Source of the DNA: Solwaraspora sp. WMMD791
GTDB taxonomy: Bacteria; Actinomycetota; Actinomycetes; Mycobacteriales; Micromonosporaceae
Assembly: GCF_029581195.1 (NCBI RefSeq)
Contig: NZ_CP120737.1
Coordinates: 4,379,001-4,443,000, forward strand
Direction of reading: 5' to 3'
DNA length: 64,000 nucleotides
Part shown: piece by piece, positions 23,901-33,176 of the stretch
Position numbering within the stretch: position 1 is the first letter of the stretch
Layout: each line of letters opens with the position of its first letter
Notes under the pieces: model-generated
Told to the model about the DNA's origin: nothing
Database searches by the model: none
What the model saw: the letters and a program-made list of their open reading frames with translations, nothing else
Translations under genes and position numbers: made by a program

Positions 23901-24628
23901 TGCTGTCCCACCAGGGTCAGCGCGGCGACGGTGCCCAGCACCAGGAACGGCCCGAACGGCAACTGCTGCGACCAGCGGATCCGGCCGAGCAGGAGCAGCC
24001 CCACCGCGACCGCGCCGGAGGCGACGAAGGCGACGAGCAGTCCGGCCAGGACGGTCGGCCAGCCGAACCAGCCGAGCACCGCGCCGATGCTCAACGCCAG
24101 TTTGGCGTCGCCGAGGCCGAAGCCCCGGGCACCGAAGATCACCGTGGTGGCGGCGAACAGCAGGGCGACGGCCGTACCGGCGACGACGGCGCGCAGCCCG
24201 GCGTCGGGCCGGCCGGTGACCAGTGCGGCGAGGCCGAGCAGCGCCCAGGTGCCGGCCGCCGCCGGGTAGGTGAGCCGGTCGGGCAGCCGGTGCACGGCGA
24301 GGTCGACGAAGACCAGCGGGACCATCCAGACGGCCCACCAGAGCAGCGCGATGGTGACCGGCCACGGCGCACCGGCGGCGAGGACCGCGAGCCCGACGAC
24401 GACCCCGACGGCTTCGACTGCGAACGGGGGCGCGCCGATCCGCGTACCGCAGCCGTCGCAGCGGGCCAGGGCGGACAACGTCCGCGGCGACCGGCGCGGT
24501 CCGATCGGGGCCCGGCACCGTGGGCAGCCGGTACGCCAGGGTTCGCCGGCCGGGACCGCGTGGGCGGCGACGGCCCATCGCAGCACCGGGGTGATCACCG
24601 GTACGCCGACCAGACCGGGTCGAAGCAT
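23897..24628 (-). CDS. Prepilin peptidase (A24/TadV-PilD-like)
   Basis: A 243-residue integral membrane aspartic peptidase with about seven helices. An N-terminal cytoplasmic zinc site (C-P-R-C near 36-39 and C-D-G-C near 57-60) is characteristic of PilD-type enzymes. The catalytic Asp residues are in FVDLAVHRLPD and the GxGD motif GFGLGDAK. It cleaves class III leader peptides at a Gly, so it is expected to process the pilin and pseudopilins encoded in the divergent Tad operon (31925-33643). Overlaps the methyltransferase by 4 nt. Confidence 0.93.
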   Translation of the reverse strand: MLRPGLVGVPVITPVLRWAVAAHAVPAGEPWRTGCPRCRAPIGPRRSPRTLSALARCDGCGTRIGAPPFAVEAVGVVVGLAVLAAGAPWPVTIALLWWAVWMVPLVFVDLAVHRLPDRLTYPAAAGTWALLGLAALVTGRPDAGLRAVVAGTAVALLFAATTVIFGARGFGLGDAKLALSIGAVLGWFGWPTVLAGLLVAFVASGAVAVGLLLLGRIRWSQQLPFGPFLVLGTVAALTLVGQQ

Positions 24629-25196
24629 CCGACCAACACCTCACTCTCAGTAGTTTCATGATCGCTGACTCTGCGTGGCGCCGGACCCGACACGCCGGGT
24701 CGGGTCGGTGGTTCCGGCCGGCACCACCGACCACTGAACCGAGACTCCGCCCCGTCGACGGCGACTTCCAAATCGGACAGAACACGAACGTTGCCGGCAA
24801 TTCGCTGACGATGATGGCCGTTTTCGATCAGTTGTCAGCACTTGACAGCGTGACCGCCCCCAGCCCTCGGAGATGAACAGGAATTGACGGACGGCACTCC
24901 TCCCTCCACCGCCGCCGAAACCGAAGATCGTGACTCTGAGTGTTGTTCTGAATTGCCCCTGTTGCTGTCGCGAGCGTCAGCCTATGCTCCCCCCTTGAGC
25001 GATGCACTACTGCCGGGAAACATCGGACTCCACCGGCGGAATTGTGTCGTTGGCGGAGGTGAGCGCGCGGCCGGAGGCAACCGGAGGCACATTCCAGCGG
25101 GGAGTGCGACAGCACTCCACGACATCGACGTTGGTAATAGTGTCGGTCACCGTACGCCGCGACGTCCGGCCCGGCAGGCACCGAGGAGGACGGACC
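24629..25196. other. Intergenic region between divergent Tad transcription units
   Basis: 568 bp with no credible gene. TATGCT at 24983-24988 is a possible -10 for the rightward operon, about 200 nt upstream of its first GTG. An inverted repeat TGTCA-N5-TGACA at 24833-24847 is a candidate regulator site. Several AT-richer patches (24760-24860, 24895-24960) set it apart from the flanks. An in-frame ATG at 25002 could extend the lipoprotein but would spoil its signal peptide. Confidence 0.5.
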
Positions 25197-25757
25197 GTGG
25201 GGCCCACTGCGCCACGCTGGGCGGCAGCGACGCTCGTCGCGTCGGTGCTCGCCGCTGTCGGTCTCAGCGCGTGCGCCACCGAACCGACCGCCGCGCTGCC
25301 GCCGCTGACCGCACCCGCCGCCACCGACGATCCGGCCGCCGCGCAGGCGGCCGATGCCGCCCTCGCCGCGTACGCCGGGTACCTCGCCGTCGCCGAGGAC
25401 GCCGAACACGAGGCAGACCCGCATCACCCCGATTTGCAGAAGTATCTGGCGGATCCTCTCCTGACGCAGGTCCGGCTGGGCATTCGAGAAGCAAAGGAGC
25501 GTGGAGCCATGCGTACCGGCTCACTCATCTCCGACCCGACGGTCACCGAAGTCAATCTTGATTCGGTGCCGGTGACGGTGGTGATCCAGGACTGCCTCGA
25601 CGCCAAGAATTACCGGATGGTCTACGCCGACGACACCGACAAGGTCGTCCCCGGCACCGAGGTCGGCCGTTACCTGGCCACCGCCACCGCCACCCGCTAC
25701 GACGACGGTCGCTGGCTGATCAGCAGCGGCGTCGCCCACCCGGACCAGCCATGCTGA
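25197..25757 (+). CDS. Lipoprotein, first gene of the Tad operon
   Basis: A 186-residue protein. The GTG at 25197 has GGAGGA about 7 nt upstream and is directly followed by a lipoprotein signal (about 12-27) ending in the lipobox L-S-A-C. The mature part starts with an Ala/Pro-rich linker. A compact domain follows (about 60-186) resembling small stalk-like ligand domains (YAGYLAVAEDAEHEADPHH, VPVTVVIQDCLDAKNY and RYDDGRWLISSGVAHPDQPC). Surface-anchored. The stop overlaps the next gene (ATGCTGA). It probably supports pilus assembly or retention; no named family is assigned. Confidence 0.8.
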   Translation: MGPTAPRWAAATLVASVLAAVGLSACATEPTAALPPLTAPAATDDPAAAQAADAALAAYAGYLAVAEDAEHEADPHHPDLQKYLADPLLTQVRLGIREAKERGAMRTGSLISDPTVTEVNLDSVPVTVVIQDCLDAKNYRMVYADDTDKVVPGTEVGRYLATATATRYDDGRWLISSGVAHPDQPC

Positions 25758-26719
25758 CCGCCGTCAATCGTTCCCGTCGGCGCTGGCTCGCCGGCCCGGC
25801 CGTCGGCACCCTGCTCACGGCCGCCGCCGGAGTCGCCGCCACCGTGCTTGCCGGTGCCGCCGTCCTGGTCGCCGCCGCGCCAGCCGCCGCACAGTCCGGC
25901 GGCGAGTGCACGATCACCCAGGCGCACTGCGACGGCTGGAGCGAGGGGCCCGGCACCCCTGGTGGGCCCGGCGACGACGGCGGTGGCGACTCCGGTGGCG
26001 GCGACGGCGGCGGCGGGGCCGGCCCCTGCTACCGCGACGGCGTCGAGCTGCCCTGCTACGACGACATCGTCGGCTGGTTCAACCGCGAGGACGAGTGCTA
26101 CTACAAGGTCGCCGAGCCGCAGCCGTCCGGCGGCAACGACGGGCAGACCGCGTACCTGCGCAGTTGCACGGCCGGGCAGGTGTCCGCGGAACCCGTCTGG
26201 CTGGCCGACCCGCCGCCCGGGTACGAGGCCCCGCCGGACCCGGCCGAGCTGCGCCGCCGTGCGTACGCCCGGATCGACTTCGAACGGCCGGTGCTGCACA
26301 CCGCGCCCGATCCGGGCCAGGCACCGGGCCTGGTCGGCCTGCCGGTCTGGGTCTGGTCCGAGGGCGGCCAGGCCACCTGGGGTCCGCATCAGGAGTCCGA
26401 ACGCGACCGGGACGTCAGCGTCGTGGTCCGCGCCGAGGTCAGCGGGGTCACCATCGACATGGGCAACGGCGACAGCATCGAATGCGCCCCCGGTGACCTC
26501 TTCGACGCCTACCAGCCGGGCGTCGACGACCCGCTCGACCCCAGCTGCGGATACCTGCCGGGCTACCGGACCCCCGGGCAGTACGCGATTACCGCGACCG
26601 TGGCCTGGACCGTGACCTGGACGATCAACGGTGAGCCGCAGGGCACCTTCGCCACCCTCGACTTCGAGTCCGACGAGGTCACCATCGAGATCGACGAGCT
26701 TCAGGTGGTGCGGGAATGA
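25751..26719 (+). CDS. Secreted or surface protein in Tad operon
   Basis: A 322-residue exported protein: signal peptide with hydrophobic core at 14-45 (cleavage near AAA-Q), then a Gly/Asp-rich linker of GGG/D repeats (about 66-90). A cysteine-containing beta-rich domain follows. Conserved-looking cysteines occur at CTITQAHC, CYRDGVELPCYDD, DECYY, LRSC, IECAPGD and DPSCGY, likely forming disulfides outside the cell. No known family recognised. Coupled to its neighbours by overlaps on both sides (ATGCTGA and ATGA), so it is an integral member of the operon. Confidence 0.75.
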   Translation: MLTAVNRSRRRWLAGPAVGTLLTAAAGVAATVLAGAAVLVAAAPAAAQSGGECTITQAHCDGWSEGPGTPGGPGDDGGGDSGGGDGGGGAGPCYRDGVELPCYDDIVGWFNREDECYYKVAEPQPSGGNDGQTAYLRSCTAGQVSAEPVWLADPPPGYEAPPDPAELRRRAYARIDFERPVLHTAPDPGQAPGLVGLPVWVWSEGGQATWGPHQESERDRDVSVVVRAEVSGVTIDMGNGDSIECAPGDLFDAYQPGVDDPLDPSCGYLPGYRTPGQYAITATVAWTVTWTINGEPQGTFATLDFESDEVTIEIDELQVVRE

Positions 26720-27366
26720 CCGTGGCGACGACCCGTACCGGCACCGGCACCGACGCCCCGGTCACCCCGCCGAAGATCGTCCGGCAGCGGCGGATGCGGC
26801 CCGGCCTGCTCGGTCTGGCGGTCCTGCTGATCGCCCTCGGCGGGCTCGGTTCGGCGTTCGCCGTCACCTCGGTCCGGGCCACCGGCTCCTACCTGGCGAT
26901 CGCCCGGGACGTGCCGGTCGGCACCGTGCTGAGCGCCGACGACCTGGTGACCGTACAGGTGGCCGGCGGGCAGGCGATCCAGCCGGTGCCGGCCAGCCAG
27001 CTCGACCAGGTGATCGGGCTGCGGGCGGCGGTGGCCCTGGTGCCGGGCAGCCTGCTCACCCCGGCGCAACTGACCAACGAGCCGATGATCGGGCCCGACC
27101 AGCAGCAGATCGCCCTCGGGCTGCGCGCCGAGCAGGTGCCGGCCCGGCGGCTGAACCCGGGCGACAAACTGCTGCTCGTCGGCACCCCCGGGCGCAACGC
27201 CGGCGATGCCGCCGTCACCCGGTTCGACGCGACCGTGATCGACGTGGCCGCCGACGACCGGGGTGGTGTCATCGCCTACCTGGCGCTGGCCGCCCGGGAC
27301 GTACCGGCCGTGGTGGTGCTCGCCGCCGAGAACCGGATCGCGGTCGTGCTGACCCCGGCGGCCTGA
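26716..27366 (+). CDS. CpaB/RcpC-like SAF-domain protein
   Basis: A 216-residue membrane protein with one TM helix (about 29-50) and an extracytoplasmic SAF domain (about 58-120). The SAF start is ARDVPVGTVLSADDL, and VPGSLLTPAQL follows. In Tad systems CpaB/RcpC binds the pilus assembly machinery, possibly peptidoglycan. The second half (LNPGDKLLLVGTPG and ATVIDVAADDRGGVIAYL) is the expected CpaB C-terminal region. A 4-nt overlap with the upstream gene and 3-nt spacing to the next support operon membership. Confidence 0.85.
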   Translation: MTVATTRTGTGTDAPVTPPKIVRQRRMRPGLLGLAVLLIALGGLGSAFAVTSVRATGSYLAIARDVPVGTVLSADDLVTVQVAGGQAIQPVPASQLDQVIGLRAAVALVPGSLLTPAQLTNEPMIGPDQQQIALGLRAEQVPARRLNPGDKLLLVGTPGRNAGDAAVTRFDATVIDVAADDRGGVIAYLALAARDVPAVVVLAAENRIAVVLTPAA

Positions 27367-27369
27367 CGG

Positions 27370-28170
27370 ATGGCAATCGTCGCCCTCGTCTCGGCCAAGG
27401 GGTCCCCCGGGGTCACCACCAGCGCGCTGGCCTGCACCCTCTCCTGGCACCACCGGGTGGTGCTCGCCGAGTGCGATCCGGCCGGTGGGACCCTGCTGGC
27501 GGGCTACCTGGGCGGCGCGTTGGCCGGCCCGCGCGGCATCGGCGAACTCGCCGTCAGCGAGCTGCGCGACGGCAACCTGGAGGAGGCGTTCTGGAGCCAG
27601 CTGGTCGACCTGGACGCGCCCCGGCGGGAGCGGCTGCTGCTGCCCGGTGTCGTCGACCCCGCGCAGATCGGCAGCGTCACCCCGCTGTGGCAACGCTTCG
27701 CGGACTTCTTCGTCGGTCTGGAGCAGGGTCGACCACCGTACGACGTGATCGTCGACTGTGGTCGACTGTACGTCGCCAATCCACCGTGGCCGATCCTGCG
27801 GGCGGCGACGATCGTCCTGGTGGTCGCCGCCGCCCACCTGCCTGACCTGTCCAGCGCCCGCTCGGCGGTCGCCGCGATCGAGCGGGACTTCGCCGAACAC
27901 CGGGTGCCGCCCGGATCGCTGCGGCTGCTGCTGGTCGGCGACGGGCACAGCCGTGCCGAGATCAGCAAGGCCCTGCAGCTGCCGGTGATCGCCCGGCTGC
28001 CGGCCGACCCCCGCACCGCCGAGGTGCTCAGCCACGGCGGCACCGTCAAGCTCAACCGGCCGCTGCTGCGCGCCGCCGGAGCGCTGGAGGTCCCGGTCCG
28101 GTCGCTGATCGAACGCCGGCAGGCCCGGCTGCGCTGGCCCGCGCTGGAAGGGGTCCCGCATGCGGTTTGA
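27370..28170 (+). CDS. TadZ/CpaE-like MinD-family ATPase
   Basis: A 266-residue P-loop protein. SAKGSPGVTTSALA at the N-terminus is the deviant Walker A of ParA/MinD-type ATPases, although the second Lys/Thr pattern is reduced (GSPGVTTS). ECDPAGGTLLAG follows as the switch I region and VIVDCGRLYV as Walker B. In Tad systems TadZ localises the secretion apparatus to a pole. The absence of the lysine usually found just before the Thr suggests weak or no ATP hydrolysis. Cytoplasmic. Overlaps the TadA start by 11 nt. Confidence 0.85.
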   Translation: MAIVALVSAKGSPGVTTSALACTLSWHHRVVLAECDPAGGTLLAGYLGGALAGPRGIGELAVSELRDGNLEEAFWSQLVDLDAPRRERLLLPGVVDPAQIGSVTPLWQRFADFFVGLEQGRPPYDVIVDCGRLYVANPPWPILRAATIVLVVAAAHLPDLSSARSAVAAIERDFAEHRVPPGSLRLLLVGDGHSRAEISKALQLPVIARLPADPRTAEVLSHGGTVKLNRPLLRAAGALEVPVRSLIERRQARLRWPALEGVPHAV

Positions 28171-30094
28171 ACCAGTGTCGAGCGACCCCCGGGACCCCAC
28201 CGACCACCCGGCCCGGCCCGACCAGCCCGCGCGCCACGATCAGTCAGCCCAGCCCGAGCAGGCGATCCGGACCGACCAACCGGTGCGGCCGTGGTCCGGC
28301 CGGCCAGATCCGGTCACCTCGATCACGCCGCCGCTGGGACCCAACGGCATCCCCGGCGAGACCGGACCGGACCAGGTGCCGACGACGTTCGCCGGCCGGC
28401 GCAACTGGCCGCTGGTCGCGCCGCCCGGCCCACCGGCTCCGCCCGGCTCGCCGACCCCGATCGCGGCGGCACTCACCGCCCCGACGGTGCCGGGCGTGCC
28501 GGCGGTACCGGGTGCCCCCACAGTGCCGGGTGCCCCGGCTGCACCGGGCGTGCCGGCGGTACCCGTACCGCGTACCGCCGGGCCGACCCGGCCAGGTAGC
28601 CAACCCGGCAGCGCACCACCCGGCCGGCCCACCGCGCCGCCGACCAACGGCCACCACCCGCCGGCCGGCGGCGGTGTCCGCACCCCGGCGGCCGCCGCCC
28701 CGCCCCGGCCCCGCACCGACTTCGCGCTCGTGCGCGAGCTGCGCCGGGAGCTCAGCACCCGGCTGACCCGCTGGCAGCGCGGCCGCGAGTTCACCATCGA
28801 CGAGGAGGACGTCGAGCGGGCCCGGATCGCGATCGCCGTCGTCGCCGAGTACGCCGACCAGGTCCGTCGGGCCGGCACCCCGCTGACCGCCCACGAGGAA
28901 CGGGTCCTGCTCGACCAGGTCACCGCCGAACTCGTCGGCCTCGGCCGGCTGCAGACCCTGCTGGTCGACGACACCATCGAGGAGGTCCACATCCTCGGCT
29001 GCGACCAGGTGCGGATCACCCGCCGCGACGGGCAGGTCGACTGGCACGATCCGATCGCCGACAGCGACGACGAACTCGTGGAGATCCTGCAGGCCGCCGC
29101 CCGCCGGGCCGGCGCCACCGAACGGTCGCTGTCCACCTCGAAGCCCACCCTGGACCTGCAACTGCCCGACGGCAGCCGGCTCGCCGCCGTCTACCTGGTC
29201 AGCCACCGGCCGTACGCGGTGATCCGCAAGCACAACACCCTCGACATCAGCCTCGACGACGTGGCCGGCGGCCGGGCCGACCTCGACGAGATGATCGACG
29301 TGCTGGTCCGCGACTTCCTCCGGGCCGCGATGCGGGCCGGGCTGAACATCATGGTCGCCGGGCTCGCCGGGGCCGGCAAGACCACCATCATCCGGGCGTT
29401 GATGAACGAGATCCCGGCCAACGAGCCGTACGTGCTGCTGGAGGAGAGCCGGGAACTGCTGCCGGCGAAACGCACCGAACGGCACCGCGCGGTGATGAGC
29501 TTCGAGGCCCGCGAAGGCCACGGGGAACGGGGACTCGACGGCCGACCCGCCGGCGAGGTCAGCATCGCCGACCTGATCCCGGTCTCGCTGCGGATGGGCG
29601 TACTGCGGATCATCGTCGGCGAGGTCCGCTCCCGGGAGATCGTCCCGATGCTGCAGGCGATGACCACCAGCCGGGGCTCGATGTGCACCATCCACGCCCG
29701 CACCCCGTCCGGGGTCGGCGAACGGATCGTCGAACTGGCCCTGTCACACGGCCGGGAGATGACCGTCGACCAGGCCCGACGGATGGCCGGCAACGCCCTC
29801 GACCTGATCGTCTACGTCACCGTCGAGGACGAGACCGGCATCGGCGGGCGCAAACACCGGTTCGTCTCGCACGTCGAGGAGGTCATCGGCGTCGGCGAAG
29901 GGGGCCGGATCGCCACCACCACCGTCTTCGGCCCCGGCCCGGACGGCCGGGCCATCCCCCGGCACCTGCCGGAACGGATCCGCGAACAGCTGATGCGGGT
30001 CGGCTACGACGTACGCGGGCTGACCCGCTACATCGAAGCCGGGGTGGGTGGCTGGCGGCGGCCCCGGCACAGCGTGCTGCGGGGTGGCCGATGA
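28160..30094 (+). CDS. tadA: TadA/CpaF secretion ATPase
   Basis: A 644-residue GspE-superfamily ATPase powering pilus assembly. The first 185 residues are an unusual Pro/Ala/Gly-rich extension with VPG and APG repeats. Homology begins near FALVRELRREL. Walker A GLAGAGKTT is at 401-409, LLEESRELLP is the Asp box region, and SLRMGVLRIIVGEVRSRE is Walker B with the catalytic Glu. The His-box is SMCTIHARTPSGVGERIVELA. ATG at 28160 overlaps the upstream gene; the stop overlaps tadB (ATGA). Cytoplasmic, membrane-associated. Confidence 0.96.
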   Translation: MRFEPVSSDPRDPTDHPARPDQPARHDQSAQPEQAIRTDQPVRPWSGRPDPVTSITPPLGPNGIPGETGPDQVPTTFAGRRNWPLVAPPGPPAPPGSPTPIAAALTAPTVPGVPAVPGAPTVPGAPAAPGVPAVPVPRTAGPTRPGSQPGSAPPGRPTAPPTNGHHPPAGGGVRTPAAAAPPRPRTDFALVRELRRELSTRLTRWQRGREFTIDEEDVERARIAIAVVAEYADQVRRAGTPLTAHEERVLLDQVTAELVGLGRLQTLLVDDTIEEVHILGCDQVRITRRDGQVDWHDPIADSDDELVEILQAAARRAGATERSLSTSKPTLDLQLPDGSRLAAVYLVSHRPYAVIRKHNTLDISLDDVAGGRADLDEMIDVLVRDFLRAAMRAGLNIMVAGLAGAGKTTIIRALMNEIPANEPYVLLEESRELLPAKRTERHRAVMSFEAREGHGERGLDGRPAGEVSIADLIPVSLRMGVLRIIVGEVRSREIVPMLQAMTTSRGSMCTIHARTPSGVGERIVELALSHGREMTVDQARRMAGNALDLIVYVTVEDETGIGGRKHRFVSHVEEVIGVGEGGRIATTTVFGPGPDGRAIPRHLPERIREQLMRVGYDVRGLTRYIEAGVGGWRRPRHSVLRGGR

Positions 30095-30999
30095 ACCTGC
30101 CCGCCAACATCGAGGTGATCGCGGTCATCGCCGGCGCGGCCTGCGTCGGCGGGCTGGTCCTCACCATCGTCGCGGTGATCGGCACCAGCCGGCCACCTGG
30201 CCCGCCGTCGCGCACCAGCCGGCTGGTCGCGCGGATCTGGCAGGGCTCCGGGGCCGGCCGCCGCGAACAACGCCAGCACCAGGCGCTGCTGATCGCCGCC
30301 GGCCTGGCCGGCGTCCTCGCCTTCCTGATCACCGGGCTGCCGATCGCCGGCCTGCTGGTCGCGGTCGCGGTGCCGGGCGCGCCGTGGCTGTTCAGCGTCG
30401 GCAAGGCCGAACGCCGGGCGATCGCCCGGATCGAAGCCGTCGGCGAGTGGACCCGCCGGCTCAAGGACGTCTCCGGCACCGGTCAGGGGCTGCAGCAGGC
30501 GATCATCGGGACCGTCGCCACCGCGCCGGCCGAGATCAATTCCGAGGTACGGGACCTCGCCGCCCGCCTGCAGGCCGGCTGGCTGGGCCGCAGCGCGCTG
30601 CTGGCCTTCGCCGACGAGATCGGTGACCCGGTCTGCGACCAGGTCGTCGCGGCGCTGATCCTGCACCTCACCGACCGGGGTGAACGCCTCGGTGACGTCC
30701 TCGGGTCGATCGCCAACGCCGCCGCCGCCGAGGTCGCCACCCGCCGCGAGGTGGAGGCCAAACGGACCCAGCCCCGGTTCGCCGTACGGTTCCTGACCGT
30801 GATGACCCTGGTCGTCCTCGGGTACGGCCTGGTCAACCCGGCCTACATGGCCCCGTACGGCACCCCCACCGGGCAGCTGGTGATGACCGCGCTCGGTGGC
30901 CTGTTCGTCGCCCTGCTGGTCTGGGTGCGGCAGATGAGCATCCCGCCCCGACCGGCCCGGTTCCTCGCCGCACCCGAGCCGGAGGAGGTGCTGCGGTGA
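30091..30999 (+). CDS. tadB: TadB pilus assembly membrane protein
   Basis: A 302-residue T2SS-F domain protein, the inner-membrane platform that works with TadA. TM segments lie at about 9-30, 70-90 and 240-285. The cytoplasmic F domain includes WTRRLKDVSGTGQGLQQAI and IGDPVCDQVVAALILHLTDR. ATG at 30091 overlaps tadA (ATGA) and the stop overlaps tadC (GTGA). Upstream in-frame sequence lies inside tadA and is not used. Confidence 0.93.
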   Translation: MNLPANIEVIAVIAGAACVGGLVLTIVAVIGTSRPPGPPSRTSRLVARIWQGSGAGRREQRQHQALLIAAGLAGVLAFLITGLPIAGLLVAVAVPGAPWLFSVGKAERRAIARIEAVGEWTRRLKDVSGTGQGLQQAIIGTVATAPAEINSEVRDLAARLQAGWLGRSALLAFADEIGDPVCDQVVAALILHLTDRGERLGDVLGSIANAAAAEVATRREVEAKRTQPRFAVRFLTVMTLVVLGYGLVNPAYMAPYGTPTGQLVMTALGGLFVALLVWVRQMSIPPRPARFLAAPEPEEVLR

Positions 31000-31883
31000 T
31001 CCTCGACTGGCAGCTGATCCTCAACTGGCAGACGACCATCGCGGTGGCCGGCGGCGCGCTGGTCGGGTTCGGGGTGTTCCTGCTGGTCCGGGAGACCAGC
31101 CCGGCGACCCCTGCGCTCGCCCCCGCGCTGCGCCGGCTGCACCAGGCGCAGGAACGCCCCCGTACGGTAGCCGCCGACGGCGACCTGGCCTGGCTGACCG
31201 GGGTGGTCCGCTGGCTGCGCCCGCCACACAAGGAACTCGCCCTGCTCGGGCGCACCCCGGAGCAGTACGCCCTGTCCCTGCTGCTGTCGGCGCTGATCGG
31301 GCTGGCCGCCCCGCCGGTGCTCGCCATGGCCCTCGGGGTCGTCGGCATCGACCTACCGGTCGCCGTACCGGTGATCGCCGGGCTGGCGCTGGCCGTCGGT
31401 GCCGCCGTGCTGGCCCACCAGGACGTGCTGAGCCGGGCCGCGCAGGCACGACGGGAGTTCAGCCGGGCGGTCTGCACCTACCTGGACCTCGTCGCGTTGC
31501 AGATGGCCGCCGCGCACGGGCCGGTCCAGGCCCTGGAACGGGCGGCGAAGGTGTGCGACGGCTGGGTCTTCGAGCGGATCCGGGAGGCGTTGCGGCTGGC
31601 CCAGCTGCAGATGCACTCGCCCTGGGACGAGCTGCGGGACCTATCCGACCAGATCGGCGTACCGGAACTCGGCGACGTCGGATCGATCATGCAGTCGTCC
31701 GGCACCGAAGGTGCCCAGGTGCACGAGACGTTGCGCAGCCGCGCCGACTCGTTGCGCGATCAGATCAGGACCGACAACCTGGCCCGGGCCGAAGCGGTCA
31801 CCGGTCGGCTCGACATCCCGGGCGCCTTCCTGGTCTTCGTCCTCATCGGATTTGTTCTCTACCCCTTCCTGGCCCGCATCTGA
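30996..31883 (+). CDS. tadC: TadC pilus assembly membrane protein
   Basis: A 295-residue second T2SS-F domain protein, partner of TadB. TM helices lie near 14-30, about 88-140 and 275-293. The F domain includes TYLDLVALQMAAAHGPVQAL, DELRDLSDQIGVPELGDVG and SSGTEGAQVHETLRSRADSL, all typical. Starts at GTG 30996 overlapping the tadB stop. A 41-nt gap follows before the small pilin-like gene, with its own AAAGGA ribosome-binding site. Confidence 0.93.
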   Translation: MILDWQLILNWQTTIAVAGGALVGFGVFLLVRETSPATPALAPALRRLHQAQERPRTVAADGDLAWLTGVVRWLRPPHKELALLGRTPEQYALSLLLSALIGLAAPPVLAMALGVVGIDLPVAVPVIAGLALAVGAAVLAHQDVLSRAAQARREFSRAVCTYLDLVALQMAAAHGPVQALERAAKVCDGWVFERIREALRLAQLQMHSPWDELRDLSDQIGVPELGDVGSIMQSSGTEGAQVHETLRSRADSLRDQIRTDNLARAEAVTGRLDIPGAFLVFVLIGFVLYPFLARI

Positions 31884-31924
31884 CCGCGCGGTAACCCCCG
31901 CCAGCCCTCCCGAAAGGACCCGAC

Positions 31925-32173
31925 ATGCAGGTACTGACCCGCCTTCAGGTGGCCGTGGCGCAACGCCTCGCCGAGTTGCGCGACGCCGCCGAACGCGACC
32001 GGGGTGACAGCCCGGTGCCGACCGCCGTGATCATCGTCGGCCTGGCGCTGGTCGCGATCGCCGTCCTCGCCTGGGCCTCCAACCTGGCCTTCGACTTCAT
32101 GAACGCCAACCCGGACCCGAGCAACGACCTGCCCGACCCCAACAACATCCCCGGCGGCGACGCCGGCGACTGA
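31925..32173 (+). CDS. Small Flp-pilin-like protein
   Basis: An 82-residue protein with one hydrophobic segment at about 30-52 preceded by a basic/acidic head, D-R-G-D-S-P-V-P. This resembles the prepilin-peptidase site of the neighbouring pseudopilins (G followed by x-x-x-V) but with Pro where the conserved Glu(+5) normally sits. The C-terminal tail is Asn/Asp/Pro-rich. Size and position between tadC and the TadE-like genes suggest it is the major Flp-type pilin; the lost Glu is unusual. AAAGGA lies about 7 nt before the ATG. Confidence 0.7.
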   Translation: MQVLTRLQVAVAQRLAELRDAAERDRGDSPVPTAVIIVGLALVAIAVLAWASNLAFDFMNANPDPSNDLPDPNNIPGGDAGD

Positions 32174-32186
32174 TCCGTACCGTCGC

Positions 32187-32651
32187 ATGCCGCGCCCGCC
32201 CGCCCGACGCACGGGCCGGGCCCCCACTGACCAGGTGGTGGCCCGGCCCGGCGGACGCTCCTGCCCGGACCGGGGGGCCGCCCCGGTCGAGTTGGCGATC
32301 CTGCTGCCCGGGATCCTCGTGCTGCTGTTCGCCTCGATCCAGGTCGCGGCCCTGTTCCTGGCCCGGACGGTGGCGCTGACCGCCGCCCAGCAGGCGGTCA
32401 GCGCCGAACGCGGCTACGACGTGCTGGGCAGCGGCAACGCCGACACCGGGGTCGGCGCGCAGCGGGCGGCGGCGTTCCTGGCCGGTGCCGGCGACTGGCT
32501 CGACCCCGACCCGCTGCCCGAGCCGGTTGTCGACCCCTCCGGACGCTACGTCTCCTACACCGTCAGCGGTACGGCGTTGTCCCTGGTGCCCGGGGTGACC
32601 TTCACCGTGAGTGAGACCGCCACCGGCGAGATCGAACGGTTCGAGCAGTAG
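32187..32651 (+). CDS. TadE-like pseudopilin
   Basis: A 154-residue protein with a 30-residue basic leader. The processing motif D-R-G-A-A-P-V-E has Gly at -1 and Glu at +5. It is followed by a hydrophobic helix (LAILLPGILVLLFASIQVAALFL, positions about 36-58). The C-terminal extracytoplasmic part is short. This matches TadE/TadF minor pilins processed by the prepilin peptidase at 23897-24628. Starts 13 nt after the previous gene. Confidence 0.88.
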   Translation: MPRPPARRTGRAPTDQVVARPGGRSCPDRGAAPVELAILLPGILVLLFASIQVAALFLARTVALTAAQQAVSAERGYDVLGSGNADTGVGAQRAAAFLAGAGDWLDPDPLPEPVVDPSGRYVSYTVSGTALSLVPGVTFTVSETATGEIERFEQ

Positions 32652-32660
32652 GGGGTGACC

Positions 32661-33176
32661 ATGCGACGACAGTCGGCGCAGCGCAGCACCGACGCGGCGG
32701 GTGCGGCGCAGCGCGGACCCGGTCTGCGGCAGGCGGCGCAGCGCGGGTCGATCTCGGTGGAGGTGGCCATCCTGACCCCGGTGTTCCTGCTGCTCATCGT
32801 CGTCGCCTGGGTGAGTGGGCGGACCGTGGTGGCCCGCAACGCCCTCGACGCGGCGGCCCACGACGCCGCCCGGGCCGCCTCCATCTCCCGGACGAAGGCC
32901 GAGGCGCAGACGCACGCCGCGCACGCCGTACAGCAGCGGCTGGACTGGGCCGGGATCGCCTGCGCCGACGAGCCGGACCCGGACTTCCACCACGGCGGGG
33001 TGGACACCCTCACGGCGGCGTTCGACAGCCCGCCCGGTGCCGCCACCGCGCTGATCCACGTCCGGATCACCTGCGCGGTGCGCTTCGACGACCTCGGGCT
33101 GCCCTGGGTGCCGGACGACCGGCTGCTCAGCGCCGAGTTCCGGTCCCCGTTGGACCGGTTCCGGGGGCGGCAGTGA
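32661..33176 (+). CDS. TadE/TadF-like pseudopilin
   Basis: A 171-residue protein; ATG at 32661 with AGGGGG about 6 nt upstream is preferred to a GTG at 32655. A basic leader with repeated AAQRG is followed by Q-R-G-S-I-S-V-E (Gly -1, Glu +5) and the hydrophobic helix VAILTPVFLLLIVVAW. The C-terminal domain has two cysteines (GIACADE and RITCAVRF), possibly a disulfide. A minor pilin of the Tad system. Confidence 0.88.
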   Translation: MRRQSAQRSTDAAGAAQRGPGLRQAAQRGSISVEVAILTPVFLLLIVVAWVSGRTVVARNALDAAAHDAARAASISRTKAEAQTHAAHAVQQRLDWAGIACADEPDPDFHHGGVDTLTAAFDSPPGAATALIHVRITCAVRFDDLGLPWVPDDRLLSAEFRSPLDRFRGRQ

